Shown here: positions 28,014 through 37,276 of the stretch, piece by piece
How positions within the stretch are numbered: the stretch's first letter is position 1
Layout of the letters: each line of letters opens with the position of its first letter
Notes under the pieces: model-generated
What the model was told of the DNA's origin: nothing
The model's input: only the letters and a program-made list of their open reading frames with translations
Databases searched by the model: none
Source of the DNA: Pelomonas sp. BJYL3
GTDB lineage: Bacteria > Pseudomonadota > Gammaproteobacteria > Burkholderiales > Burkholderiaceae_C
Reading direction: 5' to 3'
Assembly (NCBI RefSeq): GCF_027257975.1
Contig: NZ_JANZKX010000002.1
Coordinates: 620,001-684,000 of the forward strand
DNA: 64,000 nucleotides
Made by a program: the position numbers and the translations under genes

Positions 28014-28721
28014 TCACGCTGCCAGTTGCTGCTCGAAGGCGACGGCCGCTTTCACCTCTTGCGGCTTGACGCGGTACAGGCGTGCCACTCGTTCGACGTC
28101 CTGGCCTTCCGCCTGGAAGGCCGCTGCGAGCGTGTCGGTCGGTACGCCGCCCTCCACGACGATGGGCTCACCAAATTGCACCAGGGGATCGAGTACCACC
28201 AGACGCTTCTTCGGCACGGGAAACCAGCGGAGCGCATGGGCGTCGGCACCGTACTCGATGCCCTCGAGCAGGCTGGGCCGGATCACCGCATCCATGGCGA
28301 ACTGCTGCCTGCGCACATCCAGCAGCCTCGGGTCCTCGCCTGCGCGCTCTACCGCTTCAAGAAAGATCTTCTTGCCGTCGGTCACGAACCGGCGTGAATG
28401 CAGGGGGTAGTCACCCAGGGTTTCGCGCGCCACGTCGATCGTCGCCCGGATCACCTTCAGGCTCACACCACGCTCAACGAAGCGGGCGACCGTACGCAAC
28501 TCAAGCAGGTCATGAAACCCCAGCACCTGCTCGTCACCAAACTCCTCGTCGTCCGCATATTCGAGAGGCCACAGCGGACCGGAGGCCTTGCGGCCATCGC
28601 CGTACTTCCAGGAATAGCCCTTCAGCCAGCGGCGAACCGTACGCAGTTCCGCCCCCACGAGCCGGGCGGCTCGTGGCAGCGGGTACATGCCCGTGCCGAG
28701 GAGGGTGGCTTGCTTGTTCAT
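28014..28721 (-). CDS. DUF433-type antitoxin with MerR-like N-terminal domain
   Basis: The 235-residue protein has a MerR-like winged-helix N-terminus (YPLPRAARLVGAELRTVRRWLKGY). Its C-terminal part carries the DUF433 pattern (LDPLVQFGEPIVVEGGVPTDTLAAAFQAEGQDVERVARLYRVKPQEVKAAVAFEQQL). DUF433 proteins are commonly paired with DUF5615-like PIN proteins as predicted antitoxins. ATG 28721 is chosen because the N-terminus then starts just before the helix-turn-helix. It precedes the PIN-like gene by 9 nt, and the pair is probably autoregulated through its DNA-binding domain, which is inference from family behaviour. Confidence 0.82.
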   Translation of the reverse strand: MNKQATLLGTGMYPLPRAARLVGAELRTVRRWLKGYSWKYGDGRKASGPLWPLEYADDEEFGDEQVLGFHDLLELRTVARFVERGVSLKVIRATIDVARETLGDYPLHSRRFVTDGKKIFLEAVERAGEDPRLLDVRRQQFAMDAVIRPSLLEGIEYGADAHALRWFPVPKKRLVVLDPLVQFGEPIVVEGGVPTDTLAAAFQAEGQDVERVARLYRVKPQEVKAAVAFEQQLAA

Positions 28722-28859
28722 GGTCGGCAAGCAGTTTACGCCCGCAGTCTGACGAACACCTGGATTCCGAACCGTCTGCCAAGGCGTCCTCGCCATGGGA
28801 GACGCAAGACATCATTTTCCTTGTTGAAAGAAGTTCCGGTCACGGCTCCCGATCCATCC

Positions 28860-29105
28860 TCACGTCCCCCGCCCGTACTCCCCCTTCTCCACCCGCGCGA
28901 GCAAAGCGCCCAGCCGCGCGCGCTCCCGCTCGGCCTTGGCCTCGGCGACGCGCTTCATCAGCGCATCGGCACAGGCCGCCTGCAGCGCCTGCTCGGCCGG
29001 CCCGGTGATGTCAGGCTTGACGCCGACGTATTCCCAGTGGGTCCAGGTGATGGGCCTGATGGCGCGGCCGGTGGGAAGGAAGGCGTCGAGGCCTGCCTCA
29101 CGACA
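28860..29105 (-). pseudogene. C-terminal fragment of an S41-family (tail-specific) peptidase
   Basis: On the minus strand the frame ending at 28860 reads LPTGRAIRPITWTHWEYVGVKPD, then ITGPAEQALQAA and a charged helical tail. This is the C-terminal end of S41/CtpA-like peptidase domains (GRAxxPxTxxxWEGxGVxPD). The catalytic Ser and Lys regions are absent. The frame continues upstream without an obvious start codon and loses similarity near 29105. It appears to be a broken gene at the right end of the accessory island. Confidence 0.6.
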
Positions 29106-29196
29106 GGCACGTTCGACGCCCTGCTGCGCATTGCCTGCTGCGACCAGGACGCCCTGGTCGCGCTGACCGAAACCCAGCGCGCCCGCGGCCGCATGC

Positions 29197-29460
29197 TCAG
29201 CGGCCGCTGGCCGGCGGCGCTTCCCGGGTGACGATCTCCTGCCGCTTGTACTGCACCAGGCCCTGAAAGGCGGAGCCCGTCACGCTGACCAGGATCAGCA
29301 GGGCAAAGGCCTGCAGCTTGGTGATGCGGGGCATCTGCCAGATCGGTACGACGGCATGGTTCCAGCAGACCGCGAACACCCAGCAAAGAAAGTAGACGGC
29401 CAGCACCACCAGCACGGCCGGGCCGAAGCCCATGGCCAGGCTGCTCCATTCCATGTCCAT
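29197..29460 (-). CDS. Small two-helix membrane protein
   Basis: The 87-residue protein has two hydrophobic helices (about residues 11-33, PAVLVVLAVYFLCWVFAVCW, and 49-66, AFALLILVSVTGSAFQG). A short charged C-terminus follows (QYKRQEIVTREAPP). I recognise no family. The start ATG 29460 has an excellent GGAGGATTCA ribosome-binding site (minus strand), which decides against the longer upstream frame. It lies alone at the right edge of the accessory region, divergent from the MASE1 cyclase. Confidence 0.65.
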   Translation of the reverse strand: MDMEWSSLAMGFGPAVLVVLAVYFLCWVFAVCWNHAVVPIWQMPRITKLQAFALLILVSVTGSAFQGLVQYKRQEIVTREAPPASGR

Positions 29461-29774
29461 TGAATCCTCCCGGCGCTGCCGCCGTCTCCCTTGTGTCGTC
29501 TCTTGTGGACCGTGGCGCGCCGGATTGCCTCCGGGCCGCCCGGCCGGCGCGAAGTGTGCCATGGGGAGGTGCACCTCGGCCCATCCCCTAAAATCGGGGG
29601 TCTGACAGCCAACCGTCAGCGCCGGTGTCCACATTGCGGCCCATGCATTCATGCGCGATCAGGGCATGAGGCCGGCGTGGGCTGTGGCGCTCCTCGGGAG
29701 CGCTCAGACCGCCGGCAGCGTCAGGAAAACAGGGTAGTTCGGGTGTCAACGCAACGCCCAAGTTGGGGATCGCA
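29461..29774. other. 314-bp divergent intergenic region
   Basis: No gene seen. It should hold the divergent promoters of the small membrane protein and the MASE1 cyclase, but no convincing -35/-10 pair was found. It includes an A/T-richer spot (CCTAAAATCGG near 29587-29598) that is a candidate promoter. Confidence 0.4.
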
Positions 29775-31931
29775 ATGGACGTGACCGCGCAGCGGCACCA
29801 CGCCTTTTCTGGGCCGCCGGGCCTGCTGCTGCTCGCACGTCTGTGCTGCGTGGCCCTGGGCTACTACCTGACGGCCCGCATGGGCCTGCAGATTCCGTAT
29901 GTGGGCACTCATGTGTCGCTGTTCTGGCTGCCCACCGGTCTTGCGGTCGCGGCCTACTACCGCTGGGGCGACCGCATGGCCCTGGCCGTGCTGGGGGCGG
30001 CTTTCCTGGCCAATCTGGAACTGGGCGGGCCGCTGTGGGCGGCCGCGGGCATCGCGCTGGGCAATGCCGTCGGGCCCTGGCTGAGCAAGCAGGTGCTGCT
30101 GCGCCTGGACTTCGACGCCACCCTGGGCCGCCGCCGCGATCTGGGCGTCTACCTGCTCGCCGTGGCGCTGGGCATGCTGGTGAGCGCCAGCAATGGCACG
30201 CTGTGCCTGCTGGAGAGCGGCCTGCTGGCGCCCGGGCAGTGGCTGTCGGCCTGGACCACCTGGTGGACGGGCGACGCCGTGGGCGCGCTGCTGGGCGGCA
30301 TCCCCCTGATCACGCTGAGTGTCAGCGCCCTTCGCCAGGGCTTTGGAGGACGCCGCGGCGCGCTCAACCTGCTGCTGCTGGGTGTGGTGCTGGGCTGCGG
30401 CTTGCTGAGTTTCACGCCCTGGGTCACGCCGCATCCCGGCCTGGCCTTCCCCCTGCTGGCCCTGCCGCTGTTCCTGATGGCCCTGCTCGCGCTGCGGGCG
30501 GGGGTGATGGTGGCCTCGCTGGCCGTGCTGCTGCTGTCCGGCACGGCAGCCTGGGGCACGGCCAACGGCGCCGGTCCCTTCGCCTCGCAGGACGCGCACC
30601 TGGGCCTGCTGGCCCTGTGGAGCTACATCACGGCGCAGGCCTGCACCAGCGTGCTGATCTGCGGGCTCGTGGCCGAGCTGCTGGCCAGCCGCCGCCAGCA
30701 GCAGGCCCTGTTCCAGCATGCGCAGCAGGGCATCCTGCTGGTCGAACCTGATGGCCGCCTGAGCGCCTTCAATCCGGCCGCCGGGCGGCTCCTGGACCTG
30801 GACGCCGGACTTCATGCCGGCCGGCCCCTGGCCGAGCTGCCTGCGGGCACGGGGCCGCAGCTGCAGGCCTGGCTGCAGGTCAACGGGGCCTTGCCGCAGG
30901 TCTCGCAGCAGCCCTACCTGAGCATCGTCACCTGCCAGGGCCGACGCGTGGAGCTGGAGGCCCAGACCGCCCGCTACCGCGATGCACGCGGGCGCTGGCA
31001 GACCCAGCTGATGCTGCGTGACGTCACCGAGCGCCGCCAGGCCGAGGAGGCGCTGCGCCAGAGCGAGCAGCGCATGCGCAGCATTGCGGACCGCCTGCCC
31101 ATGCGTGTGGGCTATGTCGACCGCGAGCAGCACTTCCGCTTCATGAACCTGGCCTTCGAGCGGGACTTCGGCCGCCCGCGCAGCGCGATGCTGGGCTGCA
31201 CGATCCAGGAGGTGATCGGCCCGGCCGCCCATGCCCAGGCGGCGAGCTCCATCGAGCGCGTGCTGGCGGGCGAGACCGTCACCCTGGACGCCGAGAAGAC
31301 CACGCAGGAAGGCTATCAATGCGAGCGCCTGACCTTCGTTCCGCAGTTCGCAGAGGATGGCCGCACCGTGCTGGGTTTCGTGACCATGGTGGTCGACAAC
31401 ACGGCGCAGAAGCTGGAGGAGCGCCGCCTGATCGAGCTGAGCCTGTCGGACCCGCTGACCGGCCTGCTGAACCGGGCCGGCTTCGACCAGCGCCTGCAGG
31501 AGGCCCTGGAGCGGGCCGGCGCGCGCCCGGGCTGCATGGCGCTGCTGCTGCTGGACATCGACGGCTTCAAGGGCGTGAATGACCGCCTGGGCCACCCGGC
31601 GGGCGACCTGCTGCTGCGCGGCTTTGCCGGCCGCCTGGCCCGCACGCTGCGCAGCGCGGACGTCATCGCGCGGCCGGGGGGCGACGAGTTCGCCGTGATC
31701 GTGGAGGGACTGCCGGACGAGCCGACCGCGGCCCGCATCGCCGGCAACCTCGTCGAGGCCATGCGCGCACCGTTCGTGCTGGAGACGCATGCCGTGTGCA
31801 TCAGCACCAGCATCGGCGTGGCCGTGCATGGCGGCGCCGTGCCCGTGCAGGCCGCCGAGCTGCTCAAGCGGGCCGACCAGCGCCTCTATGCGGCCAAGGC
31901 CGCGGGGCGGGATCGTTACGTCGCGCATTGA
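29775..31931 (+). CDS. Diguanylate cyclase with MASE1 and PAS domains
   Basis: This enzyme makes the second messenger c-di-GMP from two GTP. The 718-residue protein begins with about eight membrane helices of the MASE1 sensor (LARLCCVALGYYLTARMGLQI..., residues 15-300). Two PAS domains follow (ALFQHAQQGILLVEPDGRL and DRLPMRVGYVDREQHFRF). The GGDEF domain begins SDPLTGLLNRAGFD. The signature GGDEF occupies residues 635-639 and is intact. An RxxD inhibitory site (626-629) lies five residues upstream, so product feedback is likely. ATG 29775 is preferred over the in-frame TTG 29763. No c-di-GMP phosphodiesterase is in the window. Confidence 0.93.
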   Translation: MDVTAQRHHAFSGPPGLLLLARLCCVALGYYLTARMGLQIPYVGTHVSLFWLPTGLAVAAYYRWGDRMALAVLGAAFLANLELGGPLWAAAGIALGNAVGPWLSKQVLLRLDFDATLGRRRDLGVYLLAVALGMLVSASNGTLCLLESGLLAPGQWLSAWTTWWTGDAVGALLGGIPLITLSVSALRQGFGGRRGALNLLLLGVVLGCGLLSFTPWVTPHPGLAFPLLALPLFLMALLALRAGVMVASLAVLLLSGTAAWGTANGAGPFASQDAHLGLLALWSYITAQACTSVLICGLVAELLASRRQQQALFQHAQQGILLVEPDGRLSAFNPAAGRLLDLDAGLHAGRPLAELPAGTGPQLQAWLQVNGALPQVSQQPYLSIVTCQGRRVELEAQTARYRDARGRWQTQLMLRDVTERRQAEEALRQSEQRMRSIADRLPMRVGYVDREQHFRFMNLAFERDFGRPRSAMLGCTIQEVIGPAAHAQAASSIERVLAGETVTLDAEKTTQEGYQCERLTFVPQFAEDGRTVLGFVTMVVDNTAQKLEERRLIELSLSDPLTGLLNRAGFDQRLQEALERAGARPGCMALLLLDIDGFKGVNDRLGHPAGDLLLRGFAGRLARTLRSADVIARPGGDEFAVIVEGLPDEPTAARIAGNLVEAMRAPFVLETHAVCISTSIGVAVHGGAVPVQAAELLKRADQRLYAAKAAGRDRYVAH

Positions 31932-32018
31932 GGCCGGCCCGGCGGAGCGGGCGGGCGCCTGCATCAAGCTGTCATCTGCCGCTGCGATGCTCCCGGGCAT
32001 GTCTCCCCGGAGTTCCGC

Positions 32019-33191
32019 ATGCAGAATCCTTCGCCTCTTCTCGGTCGCCTGATGCCTCTGGCCGGCCTTCTTGTCGCCACCCTGGCCGCCTGCGGCGGCA
32101 GTGCCTCCGAGCCTCAGGCGTGGCCGCCCGCCTCCGCCGTGATCGCCCACCGCGGCGCCTCGGCCCTGCGCCCCGAGCACACGCTGGCGGCCTACCAGAA
32201 GGCCATCGACGACGGCGCGGACATCATCGAGCCCGACCTCGTCTCCACCAAGGACGGCGTGCTGGTGGCCCGGCATGAGAACGCCATCGCCATCCTCAAC
32301 GCCGATGGCAGCGTCAAGGAAGCCACCAGCAACGTGGCCGACAAACCCGAGTTCAAGGACCGGCTGCGGACCAAGAGCATCGATGGCGTCAGCATCCGCG
32401 GCTGGTTCACCGAGGACTTCACCCTGGCCGAGCTGAAGACGCTGCGGGCTCGCGAGCGCATCCCCGCCATCCGCCCGGCGAATGTGGCCTACAACGACCA
32501 GTTCGAGATCCCGACGCTGCAGGAGGTCATCGAGCTGGCCAAGGCGCAGTCGGCCGCCAAGGGCCGCACTATCGGCATCATTCCCGAGACCAAGCACCCG
32601 AGCTACTTCCAGTCCATCGGCCTGCCCCTGGAGCCGGCCCTGCTGGCCGTGCTGGACAAGAACGGCTGGAACCACCGCGATGCGCCGGTGATCGTGCAGT
32701 CCTTCGAGGTGGCCAATCTCAAATCCATCGCCCAGAAGAGCACGGTGCGCCTGGTCCAGCTGATCAACAGCAGCGGCCGGCCCTGGGACTTCATGCAGGA
32801 AGGCGCCGCCAACACGCGCGGCTATGCCGACATGGTCACCGCCGACGGCCTCAAGGAGATCGCGCGCTACGCCTACGCCGTGGGCCCCTACAAGGAATGG
32901 GTGATCCCCCAGACCCGCGACGCCAAGGGCGTGGTCACAGGCCTGGGCCAGGCCAGCTCCTTCGCCCGCGATGCCCACGCCGCCGGGCTCAAGATCACCA
33001 TCTGGACCCTGCGTCCGGAGAACGCCTTCCTGCCCACCAGCCTGCAGGGCACGCCCGGCAGCGATGCCACGGCACGCGGCAACAGCGTGGCCGAGATCCG
33101 CGCCTACCTGGACGCCGGCGTCGATGGCTTCTTCACCGACGACTCTTCGGTGGGGCGGCAGGCGGTGCAGGGCTGGAAGCCCGCGAACTGA
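32019..33191 (+). CDS. glpQ: Glycerophosphodiester phosphodiesterase, lipoprotein
   Basis: The enzyme hydrolyses glycerophosphodiesters to sn-glycerol 3-phosphate and an alcohol. The 390-residue protein starts with a lipoprotein signal (lipobox LAAC, Cys25) and is thus predicted to be anchored at the outer or inner membrane facing the periplasm. The catalytic motifs are AHRGASALRPEHTLAAYQ and IIEPDLVSTKDGVLVARHE, the HR...E...D...H set of the GDPD family. The C-terminal block YLDAGVDGFFTDD is also present. It resembles periplasmic GlpQ. No glp transporter genes are adjacent. Confidence 0.93.
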   Translation: MQNPSPLLGRLMPLAGLLVATLAACGGSASEPQAWPPASAVIAHRGASALRPEHTLAAYQKAIDDGADIIEPDLVSTKDGVLVARHENAIAILNADGSVKEATSNVADKPEFKDRLRTKSIDGVSIRGWFTEDFTLAELKTLRARERIPAIRPANVAYNDQFEIPTLQEVIELAKAQSAAKGRTIGIIPETKHPSYFQSIGLPLEPALLAVLDKNGWNHRDAPVIVQSFEVANLKSIAQKSTVRLVQLINSSGRPWDFMQEGAANTRGYADMVTADGLKEIARYAYAVGPYKEWVIPQTRDAKGVVTGLGQASSFARDAHAAGLKITIWTLRPENAFLPTSLQGTPGSDATARGNSVAEIRAYLDAGVDGFFTDDSSVGRQAVQGWKPAN

Positions 33192-33631
33192 GCGCCAGGA
33201 TCCGCCCGAGTGCCTGGAAGGCGCGGTAACAACGCGTTAGTTCCGTGAGTCGTGGTTCGAAGTCCCGCAAACCGGCTGCATCAAGCGTCATGGATGGGGC
33301 CAGATAGATACCTTTTTGAGGCCGGTAATGGGCCATAACGGCACAAGTGGTTTGCAATTGGACTGGTTTTGCCGGATGTTGGCAGGGTGCTGATCGCCCA
33401 GCATGGTGGCACCGCAGGGCCTGAAGGCGCTTCCCTACCCGGGGACGCCGGGTCGGCACTGCGGTGCAGGACCGACCTCGCGCGGGCTGCCCGGGCGACG
33501 GCCGCGCCCGGGACGGGCAGGCGTGAGGCAGGCCTGCGGTGCCTTCCATCCCAACCCCGCCCGGCCCACTTTCGCCTTTGCCTCACAAGGTGCACAGGTC
33601 TTCGGGCCCGGGCACTCTTGAAAGGTGATCC
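33192..33631. other. 440-bp non-coding region before the dioxygenase gene
   Basis: No gene or repeat that I can support. It contains a GTGGTTCGA...CCCGC segment near 33250 that resembles a tRNA T-arm, but no cloverleaf can be drawn. It may contain the promoter of the following gene. Confidence 0.4.
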
Positions 33632-34708
33632 ATGACCAAGTCATCCCAAGCCCCCCGCCGCCAGGCCCTGCAGCTGATGGGCGCGGCGTCCGTCCTCGCC
33701 CTCACCGGGCGCGAGGCCGCCAGCGGCGAGCTGCTCTACGGTGCGGCGGCGGCGGCCTGCCGCAACGACATCGAGTCCACCGCCGGGCCCTATCCCAACA
33801 TCGACCCCCTGGAGCGGCGCGACCTGCGCGCCAACTCTCGCGGCAACACCAGCCTCAAGCCGGGCGCGCCGCTGACGCTCAGGATACGCGTCCATGACGT
33901 CGAGAATGCCTGCGCCCCCATCCCGGGCGCCGTGGTGGACATCTGGGGCGCCGACGCCGTCGGTACCTATGCCGGCTACGCGCCCTTCAACACCGTGGGC
34001 CAGGACTTCTGCCGCGGCTACCAGCGCACGGACGCCAACGGCCAGGCCGAGTTCCTGACCCTGTTCCCCGGCAGCTACACGGGCCGAGCCCTGCACATCC
34101 ACTTCTCCATCCAGAGTCAGGCCCGCAACCTGCGGCCCAACGACGACGGGCGCAACCTGCCCAATGTGTTCGTGGCCCAGCTCTACTTCGCGGCCAGCAC
34201 GGCCGATGAGGTCTTCGCCAGCAATCCCATCTATCAGCAGGGCGCGCGGCGCACGCCCAACGAGGCGGACAGCATCTACCTCAGCGACGGCGGCAGCAGC
34301 TACATCGTCACGGTCACCAAGACGGCCAGCGGCTATGTGGGCGAGATCGACGTGGGCGTGAAGAAGGCCGCCATCGGCATGGGAACGCCCTCCACCGAGG
34401 TGCCGCTGACGCCTGGTGTGCCGGTGGCGGTGAGCCTGGCCGCCAAGCAGACGCGGCTCTACAGCATCAAGCCGGCGGCCGGCGCCCGCCAGCTGCAGCT
34501 GCGCCTCAGCGGCGGCTCGGGGGATGGTGACCTGTTCCTGCGCGCCAACGCCGCACCCACGCCCACGCTCTACGACCGCAAGTCCGACGGGCCCACGAAT
34601 GCCGAGAGCATCACCCTGACGCCGGTCGCCGCCGGTGCCAAGTACTACGTGCTGGTGCAGGCCTATGCCGCGGTCTCGGGCGCCAGCCTGGTGGCCACGG
34701 TGAGTTGA
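33632..34708 (+). CDS. Exported intradiol ring-cleavage dioxygenase with C-terminal PPC-like domain
   Basis: The 358-residue protein has an N-terminal RRQALQL stretch and a hydrophobic segment (residues 9-30), consistent with a Tat signal. The intradiol fold follows, with the Fe(III) ligands Tyr113 (GTYAGYAPF), Tyr149 (FPGSYTGRALHIHF), His155 and His157. Such enzymes cleave catechol-type rings between the hydroxyls. The first 50 residues retain a Cys (Cys43) and a TAGPYPN motif of the family. The last 110 residues (from about 250) form a PPC-like beta domain (YSIKPAAGARQLQLRLSGGSGDGDLFLR), seen more often after secreted proteases. The unusual fusion suggests an extracellular enzyme acting on aromatic polymers or phenolics. 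No catechol pathway genes surround it. Confidence 0.88.
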   Translation: MTKSSQAPRRQALQLMGAASVLALTGREAASGELLYGAAAAACRNDIESTAGPYPNIDPLERRDLRANSRGNTSLKPGAPLTLRIRVHDVENACAPIPGAVVDIWGADAVGTYAGYAPFNTVGQDFCRGYQRTDANGQAEFLTLFPGSYTGRALHIHFSIQSQARNLRPNDDGRNLPNVFVAQLYFAASTADEVFASNPIYQQGARRTPNEADSIYLSDGGSSYIVTVTKTASGYVGEIDVGVKKAAIGMGTPSTEVPLTPGVPVAVSLAAKQTRLYSIKPAAGARQLQLRLSGGSGDGDLFLRANAAPTPTLYDRKSDGPTNAESITLTPVAAGAKYYVLVQAYAAVSGASLVATVS

Positions 34709-34820
34709 CGCCTCCGGTGATTTGACGCGATGAGCAGGGATCCAGGGCCGCCCGCCTCGATGCGAAGGACGGGCGGCACGCTAGGATGCCGGGCTTTCCC
34801 TTTCTTGCCCGACCCTAGCC

Positions 34821-35234
34821 ATGAGATCGTCCATCCACATCGTCGACGTCGACCGCACGGAGACCTGGACGCGCTACCGCAAGGGCCTGTGCGACAGCTG
34901 CGCCGCCAACTGCTGCACCATGCCCGTGGAGGCCCGCCTGGCCGACCTGGTGCGGCTGGGCCTGGTCGATGCCTTCGAGGCCGAGCACGAGGCCCCCAAG
35001 CAGATCGCCAAGCGCCTGAGCAAGGCGGGGTTGATCGAGCATTTCAGCTTCAAGCACGGCATCTTCCAGCTGGCCCGCCGCGCCGGCGGGGACTGCCAGT
35101 TCCTGGACGCCCGGACCCGGCGCTGCACGGTGTATGAGCGCCGCCCCGACATCTGCCGCAAGCACCCGCAGGTCGGGCCGCGGCCCGGCCACTGCCCCTA
35201 TGGCGCGCGGCGGGAAGCGGCTGCGGCGGACTGA
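34821..35234 (+). CDS. YkgJ-family Cys-cluster protein
   Basis: The 137-residue cytosolic protein has an eight-cysteine-like cluster: CDSCAANCC (residues 24-32), then GDCQFLDARTRRCTVYERRPDICRKHP, and a final CPYG. These Cys residues probably bind zinc or an iron-sulfur cluster. The YkgJ family role is unknown. The stop codon (35232-35234) lies inside the first unit of a 13-bp tandem array. It stands alone between non-coding regions. The assignment to the family is clear, the function is not. Confidence 0.88.
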   Translation: MRSSIHIVDVDRTETWTRYRKGLCDSCAANCCTMPVEARLADLVRLGLVDAFEAEHEAPKQIAKRLSKAGLIEHFSFKHGIFQLARRAGGDCQFLDARTRRCTVYERRPDICRKHPQVGPRPGHCPYGARREAAAAD

Positions 35235-35331
35235 ATCTGCGAACTGAAGCTGCAAACTGAAGCTGCAAACTGAAGCTGCGAACTGAAGCTGCGAACTGAA
35301 GCTGCGAACTGAAGCTGCGAACTGAATCTGC
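35228..35331 (+). repeat. 13-bp minisatellite, eight units
   Basis: Unit GAACTGAAGCTGC is repeated head to tail eight times from 35228 to 35331. The first unit is degenerate (GGACTGAATCTGC), and the last has T for G (GAACTGAATCTGC). Internal units vary at the first base (G or A). The array starts 7 nt before the end of the YkgJ gene, and each unit contains CTGA, so the gene's stop lies in the array. A 13-bp unit shifts frame at every copy. No spacers, so it is not CRISPR. Confidence 0.97.
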
Positions 35332-35556
35332 GGCCTGGCGCCTGCGGGTTTTCGGCGCGTTCGGCGTCAAAGCCGGCAGTGCCATGTCCTACGAAGCCGG
35401 CCGGTGATCGCTTGCGGCGCTGCATCAGCTGCGTTACAAGACCGCACAAGGGCCGCAGAGCCTGGGTGTCATTCAGGCCTGGCGGCTGTACGCGTCGAGG
35501 GTGAAACACGGCGCAGCGGCTGTCCTGCCTGACCAATCTTCAGGAAGGAAAGCGCC

Positions 35557-37191
35557 GTGCGCAACAACCAACCGGTCACCGACCGCGAGTACCTCTTCCC
35601 GCCCGGGCAGAACCTGGTATCAACCACGGATCTTCAAGGACGCATCCTCTACTGCAATCCGGCCTTCATCGAGGTCAGCGGCTTCGAGCGCGACGAGTTG
35701 CTGGGCCAGCCCCACAACATGATCCGTCACCCCGACATGCCGCCGGAGGCCTTCCGGGACATGTGGGAGACCATCGCCAGCGGCCACCCCTGGTCCGGCC
35801 TGGTCAAGAACCGCCGCAAGAACGGCGACCACTACTGGGTGATGGCCAACGTGACGCCGTTGATGGAGGGCTCGCGCGTGGCAGGCTACATGTCGGTGCG
35901 GACGGAGCCCGGGCGCGAGCACGTGCGGGCCGCCGAAGCCGTCTACCGCCAGCTGCGCCAGGAGGCGGAGCAGGGCAGGCCGCTGCACCGCCTGCGCCGC
36001 GGGCAGCTGGAGCGCGTCGACGTCCTGGGGCGGCTGCTCGCGCGGCTGCGGCCCGGCCCGCAGAGTGCGCTGGCCGGTCTCTTCCTGCTGCAGGCCCTGG
36101 TGCTGGCCCTGGTGTTTCCGCTGGGCAGCGCCTGGGCCTTGGCGGCGGGTGTGCTGAGCGCGCTGGCCGGCGGATGGCTGGCCCGGCGGTTGCTGAGCGG
36201 CCCGGTGGATGCGCTGCTGCCCTTCGCCAACCGCATGGCCGCGGGCGACCTGACGCAGAGCCTGGGCCGCGAGCAGCGCGGCCACAGCGGGCGGCTGGCG
36301 CTGGCGATGAACCAGCTCAATGTGAACCTGCAGTCGGTGGTGCGGGACGCGCGCACCGAAGCCCACAAGATGCAGGCCGCCACCTCTGACATCGCCACGG
36401 GCAATCTGGAGCTGTCGCAGCGCACGGAGTCGCAGGCCAGCAGCCTGCAGCAGACGGCGGCCTCCATGGAGCAGATCACCGGCACCGTGCGCCAGACCAC
36501 GGCCTCGGCCCACGAGGCCAGCGAGCTCGCCCGCGAGGCCAGCGCCGTGGCCGCCAACGGGCAGGCCGCGGTGGACGAGGTCTCACGCACCATGGACGCC
36601 ATCCGCCTGTCGTCCAGCAAGATGGCCGACATCATCCAGGTCATCGACACCATCGCCTTCCAGACCAACATCCTGGCCCTCAATGCCGCGGTGGAGGCGG
36701 CGAGGGCGGGGGATTCGGGACGCGGCTTCGCCGTGGTGGCCAGCGAGGTGCGCGCCCTGGCGCAGCGCTCGGCCACGGCGGCGCGGGAGATCAAGTCCCT
36801 CATCGAGGCTTCGTCCTCCGACGTGGAAGCCGGCCATCGCCACGCGGGGCAGGCGCAGCAGACCATGCGGGGCGCGGTCGAGTCCGTGCAGCGGGTCGCC
36901 ACGCTGATCAGCGGCATCGAGCGCGCCGCCACCGAGCAGCTGGACGGCATCTCTCAGGTCAACTCTGCCGTCGCCAGCCTGGACATCATCACGCAGCAGA
37001 ACGCCGCCCTGGTGGAGCAGATCGCCGCGGCGGCCGCGGCCCTCAAGGACCAGGCGGATACCGTCAGCGACACGGTGGGCATCTTCAAGCTGGACCGCCA
37101 GCTGGAGGCCGCCGAGGCGCCGGATGCCGTGGCCCTGCGCAAGGCGGCCAAGGTCCGGCGCCAGGGGCTGCAGGTGCGGGCGGCGGGCTGA
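35557..37191 (+). CDS. Aer-like chemoreceptor (PAS - membrane - MCP signalling domain)
   Basis: The 544-residue receptor opens with a PAS domain ([40 protein letters not shown]), the Aer signature. Aer PAS domains bind FAD and report redox or oxygen status. A membrane region (about residues 165-210) is followed by a HAMP-like linker. The cytoplasmic methyl-accepting hairpin contains the tip [38 protein letters not shown]. There is no periplasmic ligand domain. The start is GTG 35557 after AGGAAGG, and the upstream 322 nt hold the minisatellite. Chemotaxis genes (cheA/W) are not in the window. Confidence 0.93.
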   Translation: MRNNQPVTDREYLFPPGQNLVSTTDLQGRILYCNPAFIEVSGFERDELLGQPHNMIRHPDMPPEAFRDMWETIASGHPWSGLVKNRRKNGDHYWVMANVTPLMEGSRVAGYMSVRTEPGREHVRAAEAVYRQLRQEAEQGRPLHRLRRGQLERVDVLGRLLARLRPGPQSALAGLFLLQALVLALVFPLGSAWALAAGVLSALAGGWLARRLLSGPVDALLPFANRMAAGDLTQSLGREQRGHSGRLALAMNQLNVNLQSVVRDARTEAHKMQAATSDIATGNLELSQRTESQASSLQQTAASMEQITGTVRQTTASAHEASELAREASAVAANGQAAVDEVSRTMDAIRLSSSKMADIIQVIDTIAFQTNILALNAAVEAARAGDSGRGFAVVASEVRALAQRSATAAREIKSLIEASSSDVEAGHRHAGQAQQTMRGAVESVQRVATLISGIERAATEQLDGISQVNSAVASLDIITQQNAALVEQIAAAAAALKDQADTVSDTVGIFKLDRQLEAAEAPDAVALRKAAKVRRQGLQVRAAG

Positions 37192-37276
37192 GCGGGCGCG
37201 GGGTGAAGGGCGTGGCGTAAAGGGTGTGGCCTGAAGGGCGCCTGGCGGCAGCCCCGAGGCCGTACAGTCGCCCCTC

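Noticed and set aside
33240-33270. T-arm-like sequence GTGGTTCGAAGTCCCGC suggesting a tRNA or attachment site
   Set aside because: No acceptor stem, anticodon arm or CCA can be fitted, and similarity to the tRNA-Phe repeat ends after nine bases.
35228-35331. The 13-bp array as a CRISPR
   Set aside because: Units are directly adjacent without spacers and no cas genes are present.
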